DNA of 64,000 bases from Paraburkholderia sabiae (GCF_030412785.1 NZ_CP125295.1:5022001-5086000); one strand, 5' to 3'; counted from the first letter of the stretch, positions 1-9,092 are shown. Numbers and translations: made by a program. Notes: generated by a model from the sequence alone, not told the origin.

Positions 1-1
1 T

Positions 2-124
2 GTCGACGATCCGCAACCCGTTCATGCGCTGCTCAAGCAGCGAACGGGGCTGCGTTATCTGCATCGGCCGGCGAATCTCGAAGACGTTTTTCTGCGGCTC
101 ACGGGCCGCGAGATGCAGGACTGA
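2..124 (+). CDS. nodI: NodI-type ABC exporter ATPase, C-terminal end only
   Basis: Only the last 40 codons are inside the window; the frame opens at base 2 and stops with TGA at 122-124. The visible tail ends in [19 protein letters not shown], the usual C-terminus of NodI/DrrA-type ABC ATPases, where the phrase [11 protein letters not shown] is typical. None of the Walker or signature motifs is visible. The ABC-2 permease starts 22 bases downstream on the same strand, as in nodIJ pairs. Beta-proteobacteria carry nodIJ-like exporters outside symbiotic loci, so the symbol does not imply nodulation. Confidence 0.8.
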   Translation, partial: VDDPQPVHALLKQRTGLRYLHRPANLEDVFLRLTGREMQD

Positions 125-146
125 CCCAAACGCACAAACACGCCAA

Positions 147-974
147 ATGGACGCACGCACCTACGATTCCCCCGAGCACCCCGCGTCGATGCGCGAACGC
201 TTCGCCGCGCTGCCCGCGAACGCCGTCAACTGGATGGCCGTCTGGCGGCGTAACTATCTGGTGTGGCGCAAGCTCGCGCTCGCGTCGATGTTCGGCAATC
301 TCGCCGATCCGATGATCTATCTGTTCGGGCTGGGCTTCGGGCTGGGGCTGATGGTCGGGCATGTCGACGGCGTGTCGTACATCTCGTTTCTCGCGGCGGG
401 GACGGTGGCGTCGAGCGTGATGATGTCGGCGAGCTTCGAATCGATGTATTCCGGCTTCTCGCGGATGCACGTTCAGCGCACGTGGGAGGCGATCATGCAT
501 ACGCCGCTGACGCTCGGCGACATCGTGCTCGGCGAAGTCGTGTGGGCGGGCAGCAAGGCCGTGCTGTCGGGCGTCGCGATCATGCTGGTGGCGGGCGCGC
601 TCGGCTATGCGAGCTTTCCGTCGATGCTGATCGCGCTGCCCGTGATCGTGCTGGCGGGACTCGCGTTTGCGAGCACGGCGATGATCGTGACGGCGCTCGC
701 CCCATCGTACGATTTCTTCATGTTCTACCAGACGCTGGTGCTCACGCCGATGCTGCTGCTCTCCGGCGTGTTCTTTCCGCTGTCGCAATTGCCGCCCGCC
801 GCGCAGGTGGCCGCGCAGCTGCTGCCGCTCGCGCATGCGGTGGACCTGATCCGGCCCGCGATGCTCGACCGCCCGATCGACGATGCCGCGCTGCATGTCG
901 GCGTGCTGGTTGCGTATGTGGTGGTGCCGTTCTGCGTGTCGGCGGTGCTGTTTCGCCGGCGCATGATGCGCTAA
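147..974 (+). CDS. nodJ: NodJ-type ABC-2 exporter permease
   Basis: A 275-residue inner-membrane permease of the ABC-2 family, partner of the ATPase ending just upstream. It has about six hydrophobic segments, starting around residue 55 ([21 protein letters not shown]), and the family segment [11 protein letters not shown] followed by a YISFLAAG stretch. The length matches NodJ (about 260). The ATG at 147 is chosen because translation from it gives the expected N-terminus ([14 protein letters not shown]); an upstream in-frame ATG at 24 lies inside nodI. The exported substrate cannot be told from sequence: nodulation factor is the classic cargo, but housekeeping homologues handle other lipids or polysaccharides. 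Confidence 0.85.
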   Translation: MDARTYDSPEHPASMRERFAALPANAVNWMAVWRRNYLVWRKLALASMFGNLADPMIYLFGLGFGLGLMVGHVDGVSYISFLAAGTVASSVMMSASFESMYSGFSRMHVQRTWEAIMHTPLTLGDIVLGEVVWAGSKAVLSGVAIMLVAGALGYASFPSMLIALPVIVLAGLAFASTAMIVTALAPSYDFFMFYQTLVLTPMLLLSGVFFPLSQLPPAAQVAAQLLPLAHAVDLIRPAMLDRPIDDAALHVGVLVAYVVVPFCVSAVLFRRRMMR

Positions 975-1039
975 GGGCGCCGCGGCGCGATCAGTGATGC
1001 TTTGATGCGCGGCGACGCCCTCAGGCGGATTGGATCAGA

Positions 1040-1462
1040 TCACTCTTCGTCGTCGGACCAGGGCACGTCGACGTCCGAAATGAACTCGACCGTCGCGAAC
1101 GGGCCGCCTTCCTGGCGCCCGATCTTGCCGTCCGCGCGATGCCACTCCACGCGGAACATCGTGCCCGGATCGTCGGAGCGCAGGCGGACCGTGCGCAGTT
1201 CTTCCGGGTCGGCTTCCTCGACGGGACCGTCGAGCGAAATCAAGAGCGCCTGCGGCCACAAGCCTTCGACGGGATCGTAAATACGGTCGCCGTCGGGGAT
1301 CGACGTGTGCGCCTCGACGCCGATCGTCTGCGATGCATCGACGATCATCTTGCCCAATGCGCGCAGCACGGCCGTCGCGCGTGCCGAGTTGGCCTGGCGA
1401 ATGGCGAGATCCCCACGCGTCAGCGCCTGCTCGAGTTTCGGATTGGTCTTTTGTTGGGCCAT
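1040..1462 (-). CDS. Conserved hypothetical protein, acidic C-terminus
   Basis: A 140-residue soluble protein without signal peptide or membrane segment, beginning MAQQKTNPKLEQALTRGD and ending in the acidic tail VDVPWSDDEE. I do not recognise a catalytic motif. The N-terminal third looks helical (repeated Ala/Arg/Leu); the remainder looks beta-rich, with FRVEWHRADGKIGRQEGGPF. The longer open frame continues upstream, but ATG at 1462 gives the natural start. It is convergent with the nodJ-like gene and separated by 230 bases from the permease upstream. I infer no function. Confidence 0.75.
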   Translation of the reverse strand: MAQQKTNPKLEQALTRGDLAIRQANSARATAVLRALGKMIVDASQTIGVEAHTSIPDGDRIYDPVEGLWPQALLISLDGPVEEADPEELRTVRLRSDDPGTMFRVEWHRADGKIGRQEGGPFATVEFISDVDVPWSDDEE

Positions 1463-1692
1463 GCGATGTCCTGATTTAACGGGTTGGCGCCTGAGCGCCG
1501 TTTGTGCAGCTGAATGCCTCGTGCGGGGCGTTATCGTAGCACTCGTCTCGCGCCGCCCGCGCCTTGCGGTGCAACAGGCGCCGGCCTTGTCCACCCGGCG
1601 AGGCGCGCAATCATCCGCTTGCCTCCCCAGTGTAGGACGAGAATCGGAATCGCGGCGCCGCGTTTTATGACGGACGCTTACTCAAACGCTAC

Positions 1693-2751
1693 TCAGAATC
1701 CGAGCGCGATGGCGAGCAGCCCGGCCAGCACGCCGAATCCGACCACGGCAACAGCCACGATGGTCAGCACGCGCGGACGGAACGAACGCGCGAGCATCGC
1801 CAGCGAAGGCACGCTGATAGGCGGCAGCGTCATCAGCAGCGCGCCTGCGGGACCGACGCCCATGCCGAGCGACAGCATCGCCTGAATGATGGGCACCTCG
1901 CCCGCCGTCGGGATCACGAACAGCATCCCGGCGACAGCCAGCGCGACGATCCACACGATATCGTTGCCGATCTCCGGGCCGACATGCGGAAACAGCCAGG
2001 CGCGCGCCGCGCCGAGCAAGAGGATCAGCACGATGTATTCCGGCACGAGGCGCACGGCCATCCGTACGAAGATCGACAGCCAGCGCGCGAAAGGATTCCC
2101 CGCGCGTTGATCGCCGACAAGTTCGACGAGACGCGCATCGGCTGTTTGCGCTTCCGTGGGCGTCACGAGCCGGTTCACCAGGTAGCCGAGGCCGAACACC
2201 ATCGCGACGCCGAGCACGAGCCGCAGACCGGCCCACTGCCAGCCGAGCACGAAGCCCATGAACACGAGCGTCGCCGGATTGAGCACCGAATTGCCGAGCC
2301 AGAACGCGATCGCGCCGCCCGGCGAAGCCTGCCGCTCACGCAAGCCGGCGACGACGGGCGCCGCGCAGCAGGTGCACATCATGCCCGGCAGCGCGAGCAA
2401 ACCGCCCGCCGCGACGCTGCCGAAGCCCGTCTTGCCGAGCAGACGCGCGACCCAATGCGCGGGCAGCAGCGCCTGCACGGCCGAGCCGAGCAGCAGCCCG
2501 AGTACCATCGCCTGCCAGATCGCCTTGCCGTAGGCCAGCGCGTAGCTGAGCGCCGCGTTCCACGACGGCGTGGGCGGGCTCGCCGCCGTGCCCATCAGGA
2601 TCGACGCGCCGATCGAATGCGTCGACGCGGCCGTGAACGCGCGGTTGTAATACGGAAACCATTTGACGTAGAAAAGTCCGACGATGGCGAGCAGCACGAA
2701 AATCGGCCAGGTCGAAGCGGCGGGCGAAGGAGTGGGACGCGTGGTGTTCAT
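1693..2751 (-). CDS. ArsP/DUF318-family membrane permease
   Basis: A 352-residue polytopic inner-membrane protein with about eight hydrophobic segments. The signature is the cysteine motif LPGMMCTCCAAPVVAG (Cys126, Cys128, Cys129) followed by FWLGNSVLNPATLVFMGF. A second membrane half near the C-terminus holds PTAGEVPIIQAMLSLGMG and TLPPISVPS. These are features of the DUF318/ArsP permease family, some of which export methylated or organic arsenicals, with the cysteines implicated in binding. Many members have no tested substrate, and there is no ars gene or ArsR regulator next to this one, so arsenic specificity is only a possibility. The gene stands alone. Confidence 0.85.
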   Translation of the reverse strand: MNTTRPTPSPAASTWPIFVLLAIVGLFYVKWFPYYNRAFTAASTHSIGASILMGTAASPPTPSWNAALSYALAYGKAIWQAMVLGLLLGSAVQALLPAHWVARLLGKTGFGSVAAGGLLALPGMMCTCCAAPVVAGLRERQASPGGAIAFWLGNSVLNPATLVFMGFVLGWQWAGLRLVLGVAMVFGLGYLVNRLVTPTEAQTADARLVELVGDQRAGNPFARWLSIFVRMAVRLVPEYIVLILLLGAARAWLFPHVGPEIGNDIVWIVALAVAGMLFVIPTAGEVPIIQAMLSLGMGVGPAGALLMTLPPISVPSLAMLARSFRPRVLTIVAVAVVGFGVLAGLLAIALGF

Positions 2752-2966
2752 CGTCGTGGGTGTAATTCGGGGATTCTATTGTTGATGCGGCAGCCGCACG
2801 AAAGCATACGTGCGCGAATAGTGCGCACTGTACACGGATCGACACGAAACCGTAAAAGTAAGGGCGACGCAGCGCCCCGGCCCGGTTCTGTCGGGAGCGC
2901 GCTATCGTACGCGAGTTGCCAGGCGCAGTGGGTTGCTCACGCCTCGCGCGCAAGCATTCGGTGGCT

Positions 2967-2996
2967 TCAGCGCGCCGCGACGATGCGGCGCGCTGA
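2967..2996 (-). terminator. GC-rich hairpin downstream of tas
   Basis: A 12-bp perfect inverted repeat (2967-2978 with 2985-2996, loop GACGAT) lies 35 bases after the stop codon of the minus-strand tas gene. There is no T-tract after it on the minus strand, so it is either a weak terminator or a 3'-end stabilising hairpin. Confidence 0.4.
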
Positions 2997-3030
2997 GCGA
3001 CTGTCGATCATGTCGATCGACACTCCGCGT

Positions 3031-4083
3031 TCAGGGCGCGGGATTCGGCTGCAGTTCGTGCAGCGCGTCGATCTCGGCGAGCACTTCCGGCGACAGCTTC
3101 ACGTCGGCGCTCGCGATATTCTCTTTCAGTTGATCGAGCGACGTCGCGCCGATCAGATTGCTCGTCAGGAACGGCCGGCTGTTGACGAACGCGAGCGCGA
3201 ATTGCGCGGGCGACAGACCGTGGCGCTTCGCGAGTTCGACGTAGCGCGTCGTCGCCTGCACGGCTTGCGGCTTGCTGTAGCGCTGGAAGCGTTCGAACAG
3301 CGTGATGCGCGCGCCCGCAGGACGCGCGCCGCCTTCGTACTTGCCCGACAGCCAGCCGAACGCCAGCGGCGAATACGCGAGCAGACCGACATGCTCGCGA
3401 TGCGAGAACTCGGAGAGCCCTGCTTCGAACGTGCGGTTCAACAGGCTGTACGGATTCTGGATCGACACGATGCGCGGCAAGCCGAGCTTCTCGGACGCAC
3501 GCAGAAACTGCGCAACGCCCCAAGGCGTTTCGTTCGATACGCCGATGTGGCGCACCTTCCCTTCCTTCACGAACTCTGCGAGCACGGAGAGCGTCTCTTC
3601 GATGGGCACCGTGTACGCATCGTCGATCCACGGATATGCGGAACGGCCGAACGTCATCGTGCTGCGATCGGGCCAGTGCAGTTGATACAGATCGACGTAA
3701 TCGGTTTGCAGACGCTTGAGGCTGTCGTTCAGCGCCTCGGTAAGATTCTTGCGATCGAACTGGTTGCCCTCGCCGCGAATGTGACGCGGGTTGTGCGGCT
3801 GGCGCGCGGGGCCGGCGATCTTGGTCGCGAGCACGATCTTGTCGCGCATCGAGCGATGCTGCGCAAGCCACGTGCCGATATAGCGCTCCGTCGAGCCCTG
3901 CGTTTCAGGGCGCGGCGGCACCGGATACATCTCGGCGGCATCGATCAGCGTGATGCCCTGGTCGAGCGCGTAGTCGATCTGCTCGTGCGCCTCGCGCTCC
4001 GTGTTCTGCTCGCCCCACGTCATCGTGCCGAGACCGATCAGACTGACCTGTACGTCCGTATCGCCGAGCTTGCGGTATTCCAT
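3031..4083 (-). CDS. tas: Tas-type NADP(H)-dependent aldo-keto reductase
   Basis: A 350-residue cytosolic aldo-keto reductase, close in length to E. coli Tas (346). The N-terminus MEYRKLGDTDVQVSLIGLGT and the insert MYPVPPRPETQGSTERYIG are characteristic of Tas. The catalytic tetrad can be read as Asp48, Tyr53 (AEMY), Lys88 (LATK) and His136 (QLHW). The C-terminal cofactor loop is seen in SNLIGATSLDQLKENI. It should reduce aldehydes or ketones with NADPH; the physiological substrate is unknown. It is single, transcribed away from the DUF3820 gene, with a 218-base shared upstream region. Confidence 0.92.
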   Translation of the reverse strand: MEYRKLGDTDVQVSLIGLGTMTWGEQNTEREAHEQIDYALDQGITLIDAAEMYPVPPRPETQGSTERYIGTWLAQHRSMRDKIVLATKIAGPARQPHNPRHIRGEGNQFDRKNLTEALNDSLKRLQTDYVDLYQLHWPDRSTMTFGRSAYPWIDDAYTVPIEETLSVLAEFVKEGKVRHIGVSNETPWGVAQFLRASEKLGLPRIVSIQNPYSLLNRTFEAGLSEFSHREHVGLLAYSPLAFGWLSGKYEGGARPAGARITLFERFQRYSKPQAVQATTRYVELAKRHGLSPAQFALAFVNSRPFLTSNLIGATSLDQLKENIASADVKLSPEVLAEIDALHELQPNPAP

Positions 4084-4301
4084 CGATTCTTTCCTGTTCG
4101 TGTGCTGACGGTTGATCCATCGGTAAACGGCGAAATTAACACGTCCGCGCGGATCGCGTGCGTGGATAGAATGTCGTCTGGCCGCGAGCGCACATCATCG
4201 GTTTCGATGCGCTTACAACGTTCTCCGTCCGCGTTGCGGTGCGCTGCCGCTGATGTTTCAACTCGTTTGATTTGCCTTGAATTTGTGGATCGTGCCTGAC
4301 G

Positions 4302-4517
4302 ATGAACGTCGAACAGTTTGAATTGCTCGTGACACGTACGATGCCGTACGGCAAGTACAAAGGGCGCGTGATCGCCGATCTGCCGGGACATTATCTGAAC
4401 TGGTTTGCACGCGAAGGATTTCCGCCGGGTGAGATCGGGCGGCTGCTCGCGCTGATGCATGAGATCGATCACAACGGCCTGAAGGGATTGCTGGAGCCGT
4501 TGCGCAAACGTTCGTGA
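4302..4517 (+). CDS. DUF3820 small protein
   Basis: A 71-residue soluble protein, MNVEQFELLVTRTMPYGKYK and following. The phrase TMPYGKYKGRVIADLPGHYLNWF is the hallmark of DUF3820, a short family sometimes labelled a putative quorum-sensing-regulated virulence factor. The C-terminus carries HEIDHNGLKGLLEPL. No enzymatic residues can be assigned. It ends 59 bases before a strong bidirectional terminator and is convergent with tRNA-His. Confidence 0.85.
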   Translation: MNVEQFELLVTRTMPYGKYKGRVIADLPGHYLNWFAREGFPPGEIGRLLALMHEIDHNGLKGLLEPLRKRS

Positions 4518-4576
4518 TGGGAAGTGGGCGTTCGATGCTTATCGAACCCGCTTCATGCCTGATCGACGCACAAAAC

Positions 4577-4612
4577 AAAAACGGCATTGTGATTACTCAC
4601 AATGCCGTTTTT
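4577..4612. terminator. Perfect 16-bp bidirectional terminator
   Basis: AAAAACGGCATTGTGA (4577-4592) pairs perfectly with 4597-4612 around a TTAC loop. The arms end in A5 and T5, so the hairpin can stop transcription of the DUF3820 gene (+) and of tRNA-His (-). Confidence 0.93.
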
Positions 4613-4620
4613 CAATTCTC

Positions 4621-4697
4621 TGGGGTGGCTGATGGGACTCGAACCCACGACGACAGGAATCACAATCCTGGACTCTACCAACTGAGCTACAGCCACC
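4621..4697 (-). tRNA. tRNA-His(GTG)
   Basis: The minus strand folds as a complete tRNA. The acceptor GTGGCTG pairs with CAGCCAC, with an encoded G at position -1 (base 4697) opposite discriminator C73, the identity pair of tRNA-His. The D-arm is AGCTCAGTTGGTAGAG, the anticodon loop TTGTGAT within a CAGGA/TCCTG stem, and the T-arm GGGTTCGAGTCCC. The 3' CCA is encoded (4621-4623). Confidence 0.97.
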
Positions 4698-4754
4698 ACT
4701 GCACTACGCCTTCGCTACCTGCTACCGAGCGGCGCTCAGCAACGAAGAAGCGAG

Positions 4755-4782
4755 ATTATACAAACACGAATCGTATTTGCAA
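4755..4782 (-). promoter_or_regulatory. Sigma70-type promoter of tRNA-His
   Basis: On the minus strand TTGCAA (4782-4777), a 16-bp spacer and a perfect TATAAT (4760-4755) sit between the end of dusA and the tRNA, about 57 bases before the mature 5' end. Confidence 0.65.
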
Positions 4783-4788
4783 AGCCCT

Positions 4789-5790
4789 TTATTCAAAGAT
4801 TTCGCTGGGCTCGCGCAAATGCTGTCGCGCTTCGTCGAAAATCGCGAGATCGCGTGCCGCCAGTTTTTTGTTGTCCGACAGCACGCGCCGCCAGCCGCGC
4901 GCACCCGCGACGCCGCGATACAACCCCAGCGCATGGCGCACGATCGCGCCGAGATACGTGCCGCGCGCGAGTTCGGCGCGGCAATATTCGATGAGTTGCG
5001 CTTCCGCTTCCTCGCGCGTCGGCGCGATATCCGTCGAACCGTAAAAACGCGCGTCGACATCGGCGAGCACGTATGGGTTGTGATACGCCTCACGTCCGAG
5101 CATCACGCCGTCGACGTGCTGCAAATGCGTTTCGACTTCGTCGAGCGTCTTGATGCCGCCGTTGATGATGATCTCGAGCTGCGGAAAGTCGCGCTTCAGG
5201 CGGTACGCGTAGTCGTACTTGAGCGGCGGAATCTCGCGGTTCTCTTTCGGGCTCAGGCCTTTGAGGATCGCATTGCGCGCATGCACGATGAAGACTTCGC
5301 AACCGGCCTCGGCGATCGTGCCGACGAAGTCGCGCACGAACGCGTAGTCTTCGACGTCATCCACGCCGATCCGGTGCTTGACGGTCACAGGCACCGACAC
5401 GACATCGCGCATCGCCTTCACGCAATCGGCGACGAGTTCCGGCTCTTTCATCAGGCACGCGCCGAATGCGCCGCGCTGCACGCGCTCCGACGGACAGCCG
5501 CAGTTCAGATTGATCTCGTCGTAACCCCACTGCTCGCCGAGTTTCGCCGAACGCGCCAGATCGTCCCGCTCGCTGCCGCCGAGTTGCAGCGCGACGGGCG
5601 CTTCATCGGCCGTAAACGCTAGATGGCGCGCGACGTCGCCATGAATCAGCGCGCCCGTCGTCACCATCTCCGTATACAGCCAGGTGTGCCGGGACAGCGT
5701 GCGGTGGAACGAGCGGCAGTGGCGGTCGGTCCAGTCCATCATCGGGGCGACGGACACGCGGCGGGGACTGACAGTGGGCTTCGAAGACAT
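4789..5790 (-). CDS. dusA: tRNA-dihydrouridine(20/20a) synthase DusA
   Basis: A 333-residue FMN flavoenzyme that reduces uridine to dihydrouridine in the D-loop of tRNA. The N-terminal VSVAPMMDWTDRHCRSFHR and the motif INLNCGCPSERVQRGAFGA, which contains the catalytic Cys, identify the Dus family. HARNAILKGLSPKENREIPPL and the C-terminal half match the DusA subgroup. ATG at 5790 is preferred; the frame extends to a TTG at 5847, but that would add a Phe/Cys-rich tail with no ribosome site. It lies directly upstream of tRNA-His, whose own promoter begins after dusA. Confidence 0.93.
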   Translation of the reverse strand: MSSKPTVSPRRVSVAPMMDWTDRHCRSFHRTLSRHTWLYTEMVTTGALIHGDVARHLAFTADEAPVALQLGGSERDDLARSAKLGEQWGYDEINLNCGCPSERVQRGAFGACLMKEPELVADCVKAMRDVVSVPVTVKHRIGVDDVEDYAFVRDFVGTIAEAGCEVFIVHARNAILKGLSPKENREIPPLKYDYAYRLKRDFPQLEIIINGGIKTLDEVETHLQHVDGVMLGREAYHNPYVLADVDARFYGSTDIAPTREEAEAQLIEYCRAELARGTYLGAIVRHALGLYRGVAGARGWRRVLSDNKKLAARDLAIFDEARQHLREPSEIFE

Positions 5791-6160
5791 GAGACGGCGA
5801 ACCAGAAAGAAGAAACAGCAGAAGAAGAATAAACAGCGAACAACCAACCCGTAATTTTACCGCAAGCCCGCCCCGAATCCCTCATTGCGCGCCGCAACAA
5901 CCCCGGAAGCCCATGATTTCGCTGAGGTTTTTCGGGCCGCGACCAGCCCCTTATCGCGGCACATACACGCGAAACCCGCGCCTGGCGGGCCTCTACGCAT
6001 TGTTTCCGATCGCAGAATAGTAATTTCAAATTATCGATACAAAAATTCGATAGTAAGGGTATACACTGGCTTCCATCGACGTTGCGAACACAGCGCCACG
6101 AAGCAAACACCGGCAAACACCGCAACGTCTTACTGAATCAAACATTACGGAGAGTTCACC
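5791..6160. other. Divergent intergenic region dusA / small secreted protein
   Basis: 370 bases without a gene. It becomes AT-rich around 6015-6065, ending in TATACA (6060-6065), a plausible -10 for the gene at 6161, about 95 bases before its start. No convincing -35 is visible. Nothing else was recognised. Confidence 0.4.
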
Positions 6161-6427
6161 ATGAAGACCAAGCTTATCGCCGCAGTTCTGATCGCCGCTT
6201 CCGCCACGCTGGCTGCTCCCGCTTTCGCAAGCGGCTACGGTCCGGCTCCGCATTACAACCCGACGGTCGGCGCACCGGCATCGCAACAAGGCCAGAACTC
6301 GCAGACGCTGGCAGCCGAAGCGCAGCAAGCCAACGCAGTCGCCTACGGCGGCGTGCAAAACGGTTTGTCGCAAGCTGGCAAGCATGAGCCCGTGACGGGC
6401 CCGGGTTCGGTGTTCTTCGGTCATTAA
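6161..6427 (+). CDS. Small secreted protein of unknown function
   Basis: 88 residues with a clear Sec signal peptide (MKTKLIAAVLIAASATLAAPAFA, cleavage expected after AFA at residue 23). The mature part of about 65 residues is rich in Gly, Ala, Gln and Asn (SQQGQNSQTLAAEAQQANAV) and ends GPGSVFFGH. There are no cysteines and no recognised domain. A good ribosome site, GGAGAG, lies 7 bases before the ATG. The AT-rich upstream region suggests a strong separate promoter. The 3' side leads straight into an unusual GCAGT-rich repeat stretch and a terminator, so the transcript may carry a long structured 3' end. Periplasmic or exported small protein; function unknown. Confidence 0.8.
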   Translation: MKTKLIAAVLIAASATLAAPAFASGYGPAPHYNPTVGAPASQQGQNSQTLAAEAQQANAVAYGGVQNGLSQAGKHEPVTGPGSVFFGH

Positions 6428-6478
6428 GCCGAAAACCAGGCCTAAAGCCAGGCGTATATGCAGCAGATTTCGCAGCAG

Positions 6479-6718
6479 GCAGTACCAGCAGTATCGGGCA
6501 GTGGTAGCACGCAGTTCTGGCAGTGGCAGTACGCAGTGTTGAAATTGCAGTTCTTGCAGTCGTAGTGCGCAGTCTTGAAGTTGCAGTTCCAGATGTAGCA
6601 GCAGGCAGTACCGCAGTCGAAGCTTGACCGTAGTTGTGCAGTACCGTTGATGGCGAAGTAGCAGTATCTGGAAGTACCCGCAGTTCGAAGTTGCCGTACC
6701 CTGGAAGTACCACGCAGT
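6479..6718. repeat. GCAGT-rich degenerate repeat stretch
   Basis: The pentamer GCAGT occurs 17 times in 240 bases, starting at 6479, 6488, 6498, 6511, 6520, 6526, 6533, 6547, 6556, 6569, 6583, 6605, 6613, 6638, 6661, 6680 and 6714. Longer related words include GGCAGTACC, GCAGTTC and TGGAAGTACC. Spacing is irregular (6 to 34), so it is neither a clean tandem repeat nor a CRISPR array. Base use differs from the high-GC neighbours. It lies between a secreted-protein gene and its terminator. Confidence 0.75.
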
Positions 6719-6745
6719 CTGTCGTTGTTGTTGCAGGTGTAGTTA

Positions 6746-6786
6746 AGCCGGATGTTCTCCACGGAGCATCCGGCTTTGTTTTTTTT
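6746..6786 (+). terminator. Rho-independent terminator
   Basis: AGCCGGATG (6746-6754) pairs with CATCCGGCT (6767-6775), followed by TTGTTTTTTTT. It ends the transcript of the secreted-protein gene and the GCAGT stretch. Confidence 0.9.
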
Positions 6787-6807
6787 GCGCGTCGGGAAAT
6801 GTGGCGT

Positions 6808-7059
6808 TCAACCGCCGGCGGCGAGCAATTCGACGTCGATGGCCTCGCGCGCTGCGCGAAAGCCCGCTTCGGCCGCCGCGTGCTCGGTCGGCCAGAATCC
6901 GTCGATGTTCACAAGCCGCCAGTCGAGCATCACCGTGTCGCGCTTCAGCACACGAAAATGCGCCTTCACGCCCGTCAGCACCTGCTCGACGGCAACTTCC
7001 ATATCGAAGTCCTTGTAGCGTTCCTGGTAGTCGCCCATATCGATGCCTTTCGGCTCCAT
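6808..7059 (-). CDS. Small conserved hypothetical protein
   Basis: 83 residues, soluble, beginning MEPKGIDMGDYQERYKDFDM. ATG at 7059 is preceded by a strong GGGAGG ribosome site; the open frame further upstream is ignored. The protein is mixed charge, with one Trp-rich stretch (LDWRLVNIDGFWPTEHAAAEAGF). No motif was recognised. It is probably co-transcribed with the 66-residue gene 71 bases upstream on the same strand. Confidence 0.75.
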   Translation of the reverse strand: MEPKGIDMGDYQERYKDFDMEVAVEQVLTGVKAHFRVLKRDTVMLDWRLVNIDGFWPTEHAAAEAGFRAAREAIDVELLAAGG

Positions 7060-7130
7060 CGCGCCTCCCTTTCGCTTCTTTTCCGCGTCTCGTACGTCCG
7101 CGAGCAAACGCACGGGCAAACTCGTAGCAA

Positions 7131-7331
7131 TCAATCGCAATCGCCGGACAGATACTTCCGGCCGTCGCAGGTGATTTCGACGCCCGTTCCCTTCCCCGCC
7201 TTCGCCACCAGTCCCGCGACCAGCAATTCCTTCTCGACGACAGGCTCGACGGCGGGCGGTGTCTGCCCCGTGCCGACGTCGTTCAGTTGCCGCAGCGTAT
7301 CGATTGCATCCGCACTCAAGGACTTCGTCAT
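7131..7331 (-). CDS. Small conserved hypothetical protein
   Basis: 66 residues, soluble, MTKSLSADAIDTLRQLNDVG at the N-terminus and KGTGVEITCDGRKYLSGDCD at the C-terminus. A GGAGG ribosome site sits 6 bases before the ATG, which supports a real small gene. The layout (one helix, Pro-rich hinge, then a VEKELLVAGLVAKAG winged-helix-like stretch) could be a tiny DNA- or protein-binding domain, but this is a guess. First gene of a probable two-gene unit. Confidence 0.7.
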   Translation of the reverse strand: MTKSLSADAIDTLRQLNDVGTGQTPPAVEPVVEKELLVAGLVAKAGKGTGVEITCDGRKYLSGDCD

Positions 7332-7535
7332 CGCAGCCTCCGCATTCGTTGGCGGCGCGCCGCCCGTATGGCAATGCGCCAGTCGATGCTCAGTTCATGC
7401 TAGCACTTCCAGCCGCAATTGCCGGACGCATTGCACGGAGACAGCCTGTCAGTTAAAGGGCCGAAATAATGGCGCGAGATGCAGGGGCTGGCACGCGCTT
7501 AGCGACAGCCCCGAAAAACCCGCACGGAGATCGCG

Positions 7536-7811
7536 ATGATTCCGATCAGAATCAGCATCAAACGCCACGCCTGGGCGACGCTTGGCGGCGCCATGTTGCT
7601 TGCCGTATCGGCAGGCACGGCGCAGATTGCGTGGGGCCAGACCGTTGCGCCTCAAGGGCCGGGCGCGCCGATCGTGAAACCGCCGCCCGCCGCCGCGTCG
7701 GGCGCGGCAAGCGCGACGAATCCCGACAATATGCCCGTCAAGAAGCCGCGCAAACCGACCAACGACGACATGTCGCACAGCCCGCCCGCGAGCGCGACGA
7801 ACGCGAAATAG
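7536..7811 (+). CDS. Small secreted Pro/Ala-rich protein
   Basis: 91 residues with an N-terminal signal sequence (MIPIRISIKRHAWATLGGAM, hydrophobic core LLAVSAGTAQIAWG, cleavage near AWGQ). The mature part is low-complexity: PGAPIVKPPPAAASGAASATNPDNMPVKKPRKPTNDD. Such Pro/Ala/Lys-rich tails are common in small periplasmic proteins of this clade; no enzymatic domain is visible. CGGAG lies 7 bases upstream of the ATG. Convergent with the mop gene, separated by a strong hairpin. Confidence 0.7.
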   Translation: MIPIRISIKRHAWATLGGAMLLAVSAGTAQIAWGQTVAPQGPGAPIVKPPPAAASGAASATNPDNMPVKKPRKPTNDDMSHSPPASATNAK

Positions 7812-7829
7812 CGGACTGACCATGCACGC

Positions 7830-7855
7830 TCCGACGCGCGAGACCGCGCGTCGGA
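7830..7855. terminator. Perfect 11-bp hairpin between convergent genes
   Basis: TCCGACGCGCG (7830-7840) pairs with 7845-7855 around an AGAC loop, between convergent genes ending at 7811 and 7868. There is no T-tract; probably a shared 3'-end hairpin. Confidence 0.55.
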
Positions 7856-7867
7856 AATATGCAGCCG

Positions 7868-8083
7868 TTACAGCCGCGCGATCGACACCTCCGTCGATTT
7901 GACGAGCGCGACCACTTCCGCGCCGACCTTCAATTCGAGTTCGTCGATCGAGCGCGTCGTGATCACCGACGTCACGATGCCGAACGGCGTGTCGACGTCG
8001 ACTTCGGACACGACAGGTCCGCGGATGATCTCCTTCACTTTGCCTTTGAACTGGTTACGTACGTTGATCGCGGAAATGCTCAT
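7868..8083 (-). CDS. Single Mop/TOBE-domain molybdate-binding protein
   Basis: 71 residues forming one Mop (TOBE) domain: MSISAINVRNQFKGKVKEII then GPVVSEVDVDTPFGIVTSVI and GAEVVALVKSTEVSIARL. Such single-domain molbindins bind molybdate or tungstate as oligomers and buffer it in the cytosol. The ribosome site is GGAG. It lies 55 bases after ssuB on the same strand, so it may be the last gene of the ssu operon; the pairing of ssu genes with a Mop protein is often seen in Burkholderia and pseudomonads. Confidence 0.9.
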   Translation of the reverse strand: MSISAINVRNQFKGKVKEIIRGPVVSEVDVDTPFGIVTSVITTRSIDELELKVGAEVVALVKSTEVSIARL

Positions 8084-8138
8084 ATCGGATAGCTCCGTGG
8101 GTCGATGAAAAAGTGGCCGGGCAACGTCTATTAATCCG

Positions 8139-9088
<950 letters not shown>

Positions 9089-9092
<4 letters not shown>

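Noticed and set aside
2..974. Symbiotic nodulation locus
   Set aside because: No nod, nif or fix genes are nearby; nodIJ-like exporters also occur outside symbiosis loci in this clade.
1984..4299. Plus-strand open frame of 771 codons
   Set aside because: It is antisense to the ArsP-like permease and tas and has a shadow-type composition.
6479..6718. CRISPR-like array
   Set aside because: Repeats are 5-10 bases with irregular spacing and no cas genes; not a CRISPR.
6442..6762. Cys/Tyr-rich 106-codon minus-strand frame
   Set aside because: It is created by the GCAGT repeats; it begins inside the terminator and has no ribosome site.
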